From positions 5,651,341 to 5,715,340 of the forward strand of contig CAIIXF020000008.1 of the NCBI GenBank assembly GCA_903813345.2: 64,000 nucleotides of DNA, written 5' to 3'. The stretch comes from Owenia fusiformis (taxonomy: Eukaryota; Annelida; Polychaeta; Sabellida; Oweniidae). The number at the start of each line of letters is the position of its first letter. The stretch's first letter is position 1. Under the pieces are notes generated by a model, which was not told the DNA's origin, ran no database searches, and saw only the letters and a list, made by a program, of their open reading frames with translations. Below, piece by piece: positions 42,501 through 49,100 of the stretch. Both the position numbers and the translations under genes were made by a program.

Positions 42501-42968
42501 TTCATTCATAACAATTCTGTTCATTTTTATCATGAGATTGTACATTAGACTCTATAGTTTCTATGTTTATGAAGTCTGTCAATAATCTGCAAAAGGCTAT
42601 GTTGGAATACCTTTCATGCAATGTTAGTCTATGGAGGTTTCACCATGCCCCACTTGTGGTTGCCGAGGTGAAGATTGATTAAGATCCAATAATCCATCAT
42701 GTAAGAGTGACTATGTAATGTCTACCTCCAAAAATCTATGGAATTATTGGAAGAATAAAAATCTTGAAAAATTGAGAAAATGGAAGCTAAAAACACTGCT
42801 CAAACTTTTGCTGTTTCGGGCCGATTTCAACAAAACTATGCAGACTTTATTCTTACCTTCACAACTTTCATCTCCACAGAGTTGTTCTGTCGATATTTCA
42901 TCGGCATGGGTATAACATAGTAATGTTATGAGGCAAAATAATAACTCATGCCCTTTCATTTTCTCCAT
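12629..42968 (-). CDS. MIA3: TANGO1/MIA3, ER exit site receptor for bulky cargo (26 exons, 1976 aa)
   Basis: ER-membrane protein that binds cargo in the lumen with an SH3 domain and recruits Sec23/Sec24 on the cytosolic side for export of collagen-sized cargo. Exons on the minus strand: 42968-42857, 41168-41035, 40695-40606, 40309-40003, 39719-39661, 39301-39221, 38622-38316, 38113-38054, 36567-36490, 36322-33819, 33509-33374, 32849-32761, 32497-32399, 31861-31679, 29229-29093, 28571-28481, 27787-27697, 27454-27317, 26965-26827, 26507-26406, 26200-26104, 19102-19035, 16237-16082, 14626-14459, 13843-13494, 12783-12629. All borders are GT-AG and phases agree. The total, 5931 nt, is a multiple of three and ends in TAA. 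I chose the ATG at 42968 (context GGAGATGG); the next, at 42959, would also keep the signal peptide. Domain order and length match vertebrate MIA3 (about 1900 aa). Alternative exons or a short isoform starting near the membrane exon cannot be excluded. Confidence 0.93.
12806..13095. mobile_element. MITE flanked by TTAA in TANGO1 last intron
   Basis: TTAAAGGAATATTCCACAC at the left is inverted at the right as GTGTGGAATATTTCTTAA. TTAA at both ends would be a piggyBac-like target duplication, but the termini do not begin with the usual CCC, so the superfamily is left open. Confidence 0.6.
14661..14667 (-). promoter_or_regulatory. Consensus branch point upstream of TANGO1 exon 24
   Basis: Minus-strand TACTAAC, the optimal branch-point heptamer, lies about 35 nt before the exon that starts at 14626 and is preceded by a pyrimidine-rich stretch. 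Confidence 0.4.
16732..18939. mobile_element. Non-autonomous element with ATGTCCCCACC ends, internal 160-bp tandem repeats
   Basis: ATGTCCCCACC (16732) is inverted at the right end as GGTGGGGACAT (18929-18939). Inside are at least five copies, about 160 bp apart, of a unit containing AAATCCAAAATGGC, AGAATGCC and ATACTAAGAATCATC. A GACGGACAGACAGACGGAC run sits near the right end. A retroelement remnant (17036-17759) is inserted in it. It fills much of the TANGO1 intron between 16238 and 19034. Confidence 0.75.
17036..17759 (+). mobile_element. Penelope-like retroelement remnant with GIY-YIG domain, nested insertion
   Basis: An 11-bp direct repeat AATCTGTTCTC (17025-17035 and 17760-17770) flanks the insert, and about 30 bp at its left (17074-17105) are inverted at its right (17726-17759). 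Plus-strand frames encode the end of a reverse transcriptase followed by a GIY-YIG endonuclease: KTSFKSVQTLRQMLVSPKD is the usual linker, then IECKDCSELYIGETGR and a tail to a stop near 17678. The RT-linker and endonuclease frames are offset by one base with a stop between them, and most of the RT is missing, so it is dead. Penelope-like elements are the main metazoan carriers of this domain order. Confidence 0.8.
19294..19403. mobile_element. 110-bp MITE with ATGTCACCACC ends
   Basis: ATGTCACCACC at the left is perfectly inverted as GGTGGTGACAT at the right. A shorter relative lies at 26321-26356. The ends differ from those of the 16732-18939 element by one base. Confidence 0.6.
20130..20350. 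mobile_element. Possible fragment of the GGCCTG-type MITE
   Basis: GGAGCCAGGGAGGGGG near 20145 and CCCCCCTCTGG near 20284-20295 resemble the inner ends of the elements at 28038-28237 and 61794-61962. The outer ends are not clear. Confidence 0.3.
20767..20995. mobile_element. Degenerate inverted-repeat element
   Basis: CCAGAATATATTCTTCC with GACCCCCTGC at the left is imperfectly mirrored by GCAGGGGGAAGAAG with GATTCTGG at the right (about 20957-20983). No coding content; a weak call. Confidence 0.4.
21237..21777. mobile_element. 541-bp MITE with CAGGCCTGTCAAC ends and TTTCTA duplication
   Basis: CAGGCCTGTCAAC at the left is perfectly inverted as GTTGACAGGCCTG at the right, and TTTCTA occurs directly outside both ends. 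Repeats of TGTCACGCA and AGGTGTTCAAAATTTG occur inside, with a long poly-C tract at 21513-21572. No protein is encoded. Confidence 0.8.
21513..21572. repeat. 60-bp poly-C tract
   Basis: 17 C residues, one T, then 42 C residues inside the MITE. Such a length is slippage-prone, so the exact count may be an assembly estimate. Confidence 0.9.
21781..23682 (-). CDS. GT49 (LARGE/B4GAT1-type) glycosyltransferase, single exon, nested in TANGO1
   Basis: Type II Golgi membrane protein of 633 aa. Order: short cytosolic tail, membrane anchor at about 31-48 (VTVIFVAACYMFIVLTI), a lumenal stem/beta-sandwich-like region at about 90-260 (N-glycosylation sequons, GYNGKVSFTDVKISP), and a GT49 domain at about 304-590. 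The domain begins TITLVTQATIDRL, has WNGPVSIAIYIS, INTLRNYAI, the metal-binding DxD in SDADFLPS (about 402-409), FPKSKSKV, EPYVVIRK, FVAYGMNKV and VLPDCWVSHIPH. GT49 members add glucuronic acid (B4GAT1; one half of LARGE) during matriglycan synthesis on dystroglycan; the acceptor here is unknown. First ATG at 23682; an in-frame GTG 42 nt upstream is less likely. It lies in one TANGO1 intron on the same strand, without introns of its own, suggesting retroposition or an old intronless family. The Lys/His/Ser tail overlaps the minisatellite. Confidence 0.88.
   Translation of the reverse strand: MDIKKHFCQSKMDILKFYAIKPVRWLKKRKVTVIFVAACYMFIVLTITPEQNLRTEKLIDILKVPVNHNRVRSMDILTAKHTLVPNDNYEITSNVKHFEYIQLNITLSSSYIVDNSDVSLSKGWWLVREEHWYSKHKNTFTVPCISDLRAIYQYIPIRESAPLKGVYFSVKSSSKKLLERNTTVFHYSAMALLKFANGSNYTIQLQFSPKGGTQHQSDTYMLPKDGAALSSITLSLGCSGYNGKVSFTDVKISPIVDNITMPLDLKSENFIVECPEKTAIVSKTMKFRITNFTLNPQNISSVETITLVTQATIDRLDMMLDILPFWNGPVSIAIYISAVYIHSDMQERGVNFDEHIKQKFRNVKHRCEITILYGAYLNEKYPINTLRNYAIQSVQSEFMLLSDADFLPSIDFQINATAVIKQHLQSDTWRPYINKTAFVAPAFAYLKNPFKNPDFPKSKSKVRQLYREGSIETFNGQTSDNQRSTEYIKWFYTNYSYEVQKYQVKYEPYVVIRKHSEIPLFNENFVAYGMNKVSYFMELKAAGYRFKVLPDCWVSHIPHNRTSDSKEFIRNPMARLDNRLQRYEFMAEYTRKYKLGGCTELEPTHSYVKKQSNNRKKHSRDIKRNVKKHSHNS
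24240..24378 (+). mobile_element. Possible retroelement 3' tail with poly(A)
   Basis: AT-rich segment ending AACAATAAAGATGATTAAT followed by about 15 A residues. It has the look of a truncated LINE or SINE end inside a TANGO1 intron. Family not identified. Confidence 0.35.
24379..25332. other. TANGO1 intron, no further feature seen
   Basis: AT-rich intron sequence upstream (minus sense) of the GT49 gene. It could contain that gene's promoter or 5' UTR, but no motif is convincing. Confidence 0.4.
25333..25814. mobile_element. Long-TIR MITE (about 140-bp arms)
   Basis: TACAGAATGGTAAAAAAAATG at the left is mirrored by TTTTTTTACCATCCTGTA at the right. The arms keep matching inward through GTACATCATTCRATTTCCTA and TGACCATCAG. 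The middle carries no coding sequence. It sits in the TANGO1 intron between the GT49 gene and exon 21. Confidence 0.78.
26321..26356. mobile_element. Minimal relic of the ATGTCACC-ended MITE
   Basis: ATGTCACCGC faces GTGGTGACAT within 36 bp. Probably an internally deleted or solo copy of the family at 19294-19403. Confidence 0.4.
28038..28237. mobile_element. 200-bp MITE with CAGGCCTGTAGCC ends
   Basis: Left end CAGGCCTGTAGCCAGGGGGG is inverted at the right as CCTGGCTACGGGCCTG. GGGATG occurs just outside each end, a probable target duplication. A second copy with its own duplication is at 61794-61962. Confidence 0.75.
29601..30791 (+). CDS. Type II membrane SGNH/PC-esterase-like protein, nested antisense in TANGO1
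   Basis: Protein of 396 aa with one membrane anchor at about 17-38 (LITFLIWIVFVTWIIYSIWI) and a lumenal domain of the SGNH/PC-esterase superfamily (the fold of CASD1, plant TBL and NXPE C-terminal domains). Block I is KITIIGDSTASKFN with the nucleophile Ser135. A Cys-rich middle follows (CSSCTSKLSLC). PDVIILVGSQHE resembles block III, and WNMDGVHYHND near the C-terminus supplies Asp376 and His379. Such proteins transfer or remove O-acyl groups on glycans in the Golgi. Which activity applies, and the substrate, are unknown. The start is the first ATG (29601); an acceptor-like TTTACAG at 29535-29541 suggests an upstream non-coding exon. It lies wholly in the TANGO1 intron 29230-31678, on the opposite strand. 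Confidence 0.75.
   Translation: MLLDASKRKLYKYNSNPVLITFLIWIVFVTWIIYSIWICPGDQGALKVGYQKRIEYMRYNTESFQGSNQHTINHNSCSLEFLRDYFMRHEHLYQDGSWEGKNWIPNGCVVPISREEIGKHLKKRGLRKITIIGDSTASKFNIAFLRMIKKSGICKVLKKEKVKDNCPNKTYYGFPNMNVHSRDCSSCTSKLSLCKLNSSEHTMFIDYLAMENYMDSHMSILRGKLPHPGSEVCRQNREQNKDWDVYCPESITTQQVLFNEYLPAQRVYPDVIILVGSQHETFRRNTRASSRALTWLLDLIDQRVKNTTRVLFLEQTTGNDNLKPNIFQKWTGESRLEAIREDSFKVLSSALKYSSVLYPFYGLASISRDVISWNMDGVHYHNDFYEAMVHLIIGAL
30930..31490. repeat. Tandem repeat, five units of about 105-135 bp
   Basis: Each unit contains CAGATTTGAACTTCTGAGAA, GATGATTTTGAAAAAAA, GGTCAATTTGAAGCAAG and TTTTTGACCTTG. AATGTCACCACC just before it (30887) and AATATGTCACCAG after it (31603) suggest it is the inside of an ATGTCACC-type element. 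Confidence 0.7.
32028..32231. mobile_element. 204-bp MITE with 25-bp perfect inverted ends
   Basis: GTTCCGATAAATCCTGCCAC + CTTTT at 32028 is exactly inverted at 32207-32231. Non-coding; in the TANGO1 intron between exons 14 and 13. Confidence 0.85.
33374..33509 (-). other. MIA3: TANGO1 exon 11: membrane-spanning segment
   Basis: Contains the hydrophobic run SALFLLIVLISSVVYTF (about residues 1258-1275) followed by a basic KKK stop-transfer. It separates the acidic lumen from the cytosolic coiled coils. Confidence 0.8.
33819..36322 (-). other. MIA3: TANGO1 exon 10: 2.5-kb lumenal exon, charged helix plus acidic linker
   Basis: Encodes residues of about 410-1244. The first part is acidic. A stretch of some 150-200 residues then alternates E/K/R/Q with a 13-residue period (consensus KKLEEQKRIEEEN), predicted as a very long helix. 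The rest is an acidic, Ser/Thr/Pro-rich linker. Such length and charge fit the lumenal part of TANGO1, but sequence identity is not expected to be conserved between phyla. Confidence 0.8.
35520..35850 (-). repeat. MIA3: Coding minisatellite with 39-bp period in TANGO1 exon 10
   Basis: About eight imperfect 39-nt units encode the 13-residue motif KRIEEENKKLEEQ and variants. Codon use within the units is nearly uniform (GAA, GAG, AAA, AAG), pointing to expansion by slippage or unequal exchange. Confidence 0.75.
36568..38053. other. TANGO1 intron 8
   Basis: 1.5-kb AT-rich intron. Apart from the MITE at 37753-37894 nothing was recognised. Confidence 0.5.
37753..37894. mobile_element. Small MITE with CCTGTAAAAGTGGAA ends
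   Basis: TACAGTTAAGCCTGTAAAAG faces CATTTTACAGGTTTAA at the right, with GTTCCACTT repeated inside. Related scraps (GTTCCACT, GAACACCTC) occur at about 5104-5170 and 44328-44390. Confidence 0.55.
41829..41945 (+). mobile_element. tRNA-derived SINE copy
   Basis: Begins with a tRNA-like head: GGCTCAGCGATAGAGCATCG (A-box region) and GGTTCTGGGTTAGATTCCTA (B-box region), then AATTTAGCACACTCCC, shared with the copy at 42068. There is no acceptor-stem pairing, so it is not a working tRNA gene. Confidence 0.65.
42068..42195 (+). mobile_element. tRNA-derived SINE copy, same orientation
   Basis: GGCTCAGCGGTAGAGCATCT, then GGTCCTGGGTTTGATTCCCA and AATTTAGCACACTCCCT. It matches the copy 240 bp upstream and is better preserved in the B box. 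It lies in TANGO1 intron 1. Confidence 0.68.
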
Positions 42969-43167
42969 CTCCACACGTCATCAGAATCAGCGTAATCCGG
43001 CTGAAAAGAGGAGCTCTTCAAAAGAGATTTGCCAAGTGTACACATCAAAATTTCTCAGTTTATTATTGCGTTTTGCGTTTTAACCAACTTATAATGTGGA
43101 ATTTGGTGCTTGACTATAGCAACATGAATACTTGAAGAATCCAGAGGACTAATTAATATAGAAAAAA
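42969..43167. promoter_or_regulatory. Shared bidirectional promoter of TANGO1 and COG2
   Basis: Only 199 bp separate the two start codons, so both 5' UTRs and core promoters must overlap here unless upstream exons exist. On the minus strand at 42974-42982 it reads GATGACGTG, containing the TGACGTG core of CREB3/CrebA/XBP1-type factors that drive secretory genes. No TATA box is evident. Confidence 0.5.
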
Positions 43168-46100
43168 ATGTCTGCAGATTCCGGGAAAAATCCACTCCCA
43201 AGTGGACCTTCAAATTTGTGTTTCAACAAGGAAGAGTTTATGAAGGTAGGGAGGGGATTGTATCCATGCATGCCCATTCTGATTGTTGGGCATATAATTC
43301 CCAGGCACGGTTATGGGAAGTCCTCCATATATTACTTATATTAATATACCTCCTAGATGGAGGACTTCCCACTATCCGTGTTCCCAGGATATAATTTCAC
43401 TGCAATTTCCACAGGGCAGTACAGTAGGTTGACTAGAAGTACATACTGGGAGCCTATAGAGTACAGTACAGTAGTTTCAGCCTTATCCCGTGCCTGGCAC
43501 GGGATAAGTTTGAGTCCTCAAACTTCAAAATCAGGAACTATCATCATTTGAACAAAACTGCACTTCATTCAAGCAAATAATGTATCGTTCAAAATCAAAA
43601 AATTACTTTTTTGTAAAAGTGCAGAACTACTTACTAATACCAGTTATATTTCTTGTTGATTACAGAATGACTTCAATACAGACCAGTTTGTTATGGAGTG
43701 TAGGCGGCATGTCTCTCTTGAGACTCTAAGAGATGATCTACTGGTTTACCTGAAGGTGCTGAGGAGTGCCATGATAGAACTCATCAACAAAGACTATGCA
43801 GATTTTGTTAATCTCTCAACTAACCTAGTAAGTGATGAGTTGGGCATCTCTGAATACTTGTATGTACATAGAGATGGTGTTACAGCATTAAAAGTGTTCA
43901 AATTAGCAACATGTCGTTATTGTCTTGAAAAGGCATAAAGCCAACTGTAAAATGTATTGACATCTGTGAATGCAATTTTATAACCACTGTCACAGAATTC
44001 ACTTTTTCCACAATTAGTGAAGGAATATAGACCAAACAAGTCAATGTTTTCTTATATGTCTCGAAATCTGTGCCATAGAACTAAAATTAAATAATCACAT
44101 TGCAGGGTGTCTAATACTGTCTATTCTCTATTCAGCCCTCTATGCATGACATGCATTCCCATGAAAAGTTCATACAAGCCATTTTTAATGTTTGATTCAA
44201 ATATATATATCAGAAATATTTATATTGTGTTGTAGGTTGGGATGGACAAAGCCATAGGTAACCTGTCTACCCCACTGGGTCAACTAAAGGAAGAGGTTCT
44301 GGTAAGTTAAGTCTTGGGACTCTCAAAAGTGTTCCACTAACAGAGGTGTTCATCATCTTGAGGTGTTCCACTTTACAGGTTCCGCTGTAATGAGCAATAA
44401 TTACAGATTGTTCAAAATTGCTGTCAGATTTTACAAGATAATACAATGTATTTACAGGGTGTCTAGAATTCAATTTTTTACTTGTTTCAGAGTGTCCAAA
44501 AATCAATGGATGATGCTATGGAGCATATTGAGGAAAAGATGAAAAGACAAAAACAGATAAGAGATCAAAAGGTTGGTTATTATTAAGTTTTTTTTATAAG
44601 GTTATTTCATTTCCATATTTGAATCATATAACATACAATAATACATGGATATGGAGAAACAAGCCTACGTTTGCACATTATTGGCTTGTGAAAATACATT
44701 TTATACAGTGGATATTTACATGTGCAATAATTTACATAAATGCAGTCTTCAGATAGGATGAAGTTGAGTGATGATGTTATGAAATTTGGCAAAGTACAGT
44801 AGCTATGACACTGGTTTCACAATATTTTGTTAATAAAATCTGATGATAGATTTATAAGTATGGAGTTAAGCTTTGGTGATAGTTCTTTATCGCCAAATAA
44901 AATCATATCAACCTTGTCAACGTGGCTAATAAGTAATAATACTAAAAGCACAGCCTCTTACACTGTATTATTGTATTGTATTCTTTGTACAAATGAATAA
45001 CTTAATAAATAAAAAAAACTAAAAAACTTGCCATATTTACGTTTACTGGAGACAAGTTTGAGGTCGGGGTTATTATTAAGTTATTTTGGTCAAGCTCTGA
45101 CTAGGATTAAGAAGAGCACTAAAATCACTTTAGAAATAACAAAAGTTATCAGTCTTTCTTAATGAGATGCTATATTGGAACCTTTATACATAGGCTTCTC
45201 CTTAAGAGACATAATAATGCTGTTAAATTGATGCAATTGCTTAATTGTTCCGTATCACCAGACAACCGTCCTCTAAGTTGTCTTTAAAATGATCCTTATT
45301 GATTTTTATACTGATTTAACCAAATGTTCTTCCTCACTTACAGGTCTGTCTGCAACGGCTGATGAGTGTCTCTGCATCAGTAGAGAAGATGGAGAGACTT
45401 TTGGGTATTGCTGAGGATCATGGGAGTGGCACACAGTATACTGGGTACTTTGCACCTCTTTTTGTTTTCAAATTATCCTTTTTGTCTTCCATTTTGCTTT
45501 TATAGGATGATTTTTTATTGATCCTCTCAGTTTAGCAGATAATTTGAACCAAATGAAAAACATATTACTGACTAGATGATTAAAAGAAACAATGGTTTTG
45601 TTTGGTTTTGTAGCAACAGTGATTTTATTTCTTATGTAACTAGTCTGGCCTTACTATACTCGAGAACTTCAATTCTCACACAATCTATGTAAATAATTAT
45701 GTTGAATTATATAGAAATAAATAACAATAACCTATAAAAAAAAGCTTCAATTCTTCGTCATAAGGTGAAGTGGCATGTCCACATACATGTACATACAGTA
45801 ATCCTTATATGCTATACTGTGTTTCAGTGAGCTGACAGGACATCTTATAGAGCGAGTAGCATCAGAGTTCAACAAACTACAATTTAACGTTAACAAAACT
45901 AGAGGGCACCCTTTGGTGGAAACAATAAGACCTGTAAGTTAATGTGCAATATGCATGTCAGTGTGCAATACACGTTTTGATTTGTAATAAACATGTCAGT
46001 ATGCAATACACATACGTACATGTCAAAGTGCAATGTAAATTTGTAATTGTTATTGTGAAATATGCAAGTCAGTGTGCAATATGTATGTCACCGACTCATT

Positions 46101-49100
46101 GTGCAATATATGTGTCAGTGTGCAATATGCATTGTCAATGTGCAATGTACATGTCAATGTGTAATATATAATATGCCTGTCAGTGTTTTCCCAGGACTAT
46201 ATTTCAATTTCGTTGTATTCAAGTCAGGGTACAAGCTTGATTTTCAAATTCTCAACTGGGCACTTTGCCTAAATGGTTCAGTGCTGGGGAGATCATTGTC
46301 GTGTCCATCTTATCATTGGAAACCTGCCATGGAGGGTGTGAAACAATACCTTACATAGAGGCTCATACATTTAGATGTGTCACATAATTTACACGAATAT
46401 TCAATGTCCATGTACATGTATGTATCTTTATACCAAAATGTTATTTTCCAGAGAATTTCCAACATTACAACCACTTTACAGTACAGCCTAGAGGGATCAT
46501 TCCGGGATAGTTTAGACCAGGGCCAGACAGACATATTACGGCAATGTCTACGTATCTATGGTACCATTGATAAGATGAGAGATGCTGAGGCATTGTTCAG
46601 ACAACACATAGTTAGACCATATATGCAAGAGGTACATTCACCTAAACATATCGTAATAATACTGATGATTTAAGACTATTGAATAATGTACCACTTCTAC
46701 TTCTACAGCCATATGTATTATCAAGAACCATATTGTAATAAGAAGTCTTCAAAGGTTAAATTTTGAGAACTGGTGTTTTTACCTGTGATTGTTGATCATT
46801 TAGGGGGGCCTTGGTAAATTGTTTGCCTCTGTTACGAAATATTATTTGAACGTAGACTCAATTTCAGAATACCATTAGAAATTGAGAAATAACATGAGAT
46901 ATATCGTATCTGTTATAACAAGTTGTGCATATTAATTTGATATGAGTATGTTATTGTTGTTGATAGGTATTAACTGAGCAGTATATCCAGGCCAACCCTC
47001 ATGGTTTGAGGGGCATGTACAACAAGGCCCTGGAGTTCATCCCCAAACACTGTAAACAGTTAAAAGAGGTCACCAGTGGTACAGCTCCAGGGTGAGTTGA
47101 CACATTCAAGAAATTGTCAAAACTTTTGCAGGTCGTGTTTAAGATATAAAAGACTAGAAGCACAGTCAATAATGTAAATGAAATAAAATAAAAAATGAAA
47201 TATTCAGGTTTGTTCAGGGTTATTATGATTGTGACTGGAATACAGGTTTACCATTTTCAATCTGCTTATTGTTACATTTAATAAATGATATTCTCTTATT
47301 ATCTATGTTCCTTTAATCAATATATTAAGAACTATACATCACAATATATTCAATATTTACTTTAAGGAGTGAGGCTGTGAAAGGCTATGATTTCCTGGTG
47401 AACTCGGTTTGGCCAGAAATAGTGTCCAACATAGAGGCAAGAACTCCAAGCATATTTGCCCCTGGAAACCCTGATGTTTTCCATGAGGTATGTTATAATG
47501 GATGGCACGCTTTGAGCCTGAGTACTGAGTAGAAAAGTAAAGAAATAACTTAAGTAAACTCCAAATTGAACTCTAAGGAATTCTATCTGAGTGAACATAA
47601 TGTAAATCGAAAATTTGAATTCAACATCTCCTTTTGTTGTAATATTCATGTAAGTGCTAAACTGATTTGAAGTCAAAAATCAATTTAGTGAAGATATAAG
47701 TGTTTATCAGAAATTATCATGTTATCATTCAGTGGTGTCAAAGCAGTATATTGAATATTGTAAAATGTTTCAGAAATACACTATAAGTATGGATTTTGTG
47801 GATAGATTTGAGCGCCAATGTGGCAGTCAGGCAAGTGTGAAACGTCTCAGGGCTCATCCAAGCTTCAGCACTTTCATGACAAAATGGAGTCTTCCTGTTT
47901 ATTTCCAAATAAGGTATTTTACATTTTTTATTGAGTAAGTTGAGAAAGTTTTGTATTAAGTAAGAGATGATATCAAATAGTTTTCCGTACTTCACATGCT
48001 GCAAATACAAATTTTTAGACTTTATCTCAGTCTTTAAATCTATAAATAACACCAGAGCATCATTGATTAGATTCATGTCGTGTATTTCTCACCATGTAGC
48101 TTGTTCTGAAATTATTTTCATTTTTTGTATTTCTATAATTGTACATGTACGAGGCCCGATCAGAAAGTAAGTAACCAACTGCTCTTATTTCTTCATACTT
48201 TATTCAATCACGTTGAAATTTTCACAGATGATGTAGAAAATATTAACCTATTAAAGAAGACCAAGGACAATGGGTAAGCGCCAATTCCATTGTTATTGCT
48301 GTTGCTATGGTGACAATTGTTTTGGGTAGGCGGGGCACCCTGTTTTAAGTGGCGTTTGAAATAATTTGTTGAGTTTTTCTACATGTTGTAATACTTCCAA
48401 ATATATCCAATTCAAATGTAAGACTACATTTTAACACATAGTTCTTCAAATTAATCGCCACGAAAGTCAATGCAGTTGAATCAATGTTTCGTTCCGTCCT
48501 TAAAGACGTGCAACATGGCATGCACCATTCAATGACTGCAAACTGCCGTTGAAAGCTTTAATGGTGGCCTTATTGCTATCCAAACAGACTCTCCATAACA
48601 ACACATTTGCATTTGGAAAGAATTTAGTCACGTGGGGCCAGATTTGGGGAATAGTGAGCCGGGGGTAGTTGTGTGGCCATGGAAAAGGATTAATCTACTG
48701 TATCTTTGGTAATGTTGGCTCTGTGGAGGTGGACCATTGTCATCGTGTGAGTAAAATCCCCCTTCAACAACATTTGACTGGATTGAAACTGTGACTGAAT
48801 CATAACCATCATTATGACAGATATACCCTTGATATCTTTGTGTTGATGACTTGTAAATGAGACAATGGTACCAAGTTACCACTGTGGTAATACATAAAAC
48901 AAATTATTCAGTCTTCATAAAAAATATTAGGTCATTTCGAGGAATACAGCATGTAAAAAACTCTACAAACCATCTTCCAAAGCCGCTTATAAAAGTGTGC
49001 CCCGCCTATCCAAAACAATCATCACCATAGCAACAGCCATAACAATGGCATTGACGCTAACCCATTGTCCTTGGTCTTCTTTAATAGGATAATATTTTCT

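Larger units (their letters stand above)
40606..42968 (-). other. MIA3: TANGO1 exons 1-3: signal peptide and lumenal SH3 (MIA) domain
   Basis: Residues 1 to about 22 form a hydrophobic signal peptide (LLFCLITLLCYTHA). LCGDESCE follows, the conserved start of the MIA-type SH3. Strands and landmarks DDRFLNFEIG, DLWSGELNGKRGYFPKNF and VQEYKI then complete the fold to about residue 112. In the family this domain binds cargo adaptors in the ER lumen. Confidence 0.9.

Noticed and set aside
45944-46358. Cys/Met-rich overlapping open frames
   Set aside because: Translation of a minisatellite in COG2 intron 6; the COG2 exons on both sides fit without it.
48628-48882. Minus-strand open frame in the centre of the mariner-like element
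   Set aside because: No recognisable domain or transposase motif; kept only as part of the element.
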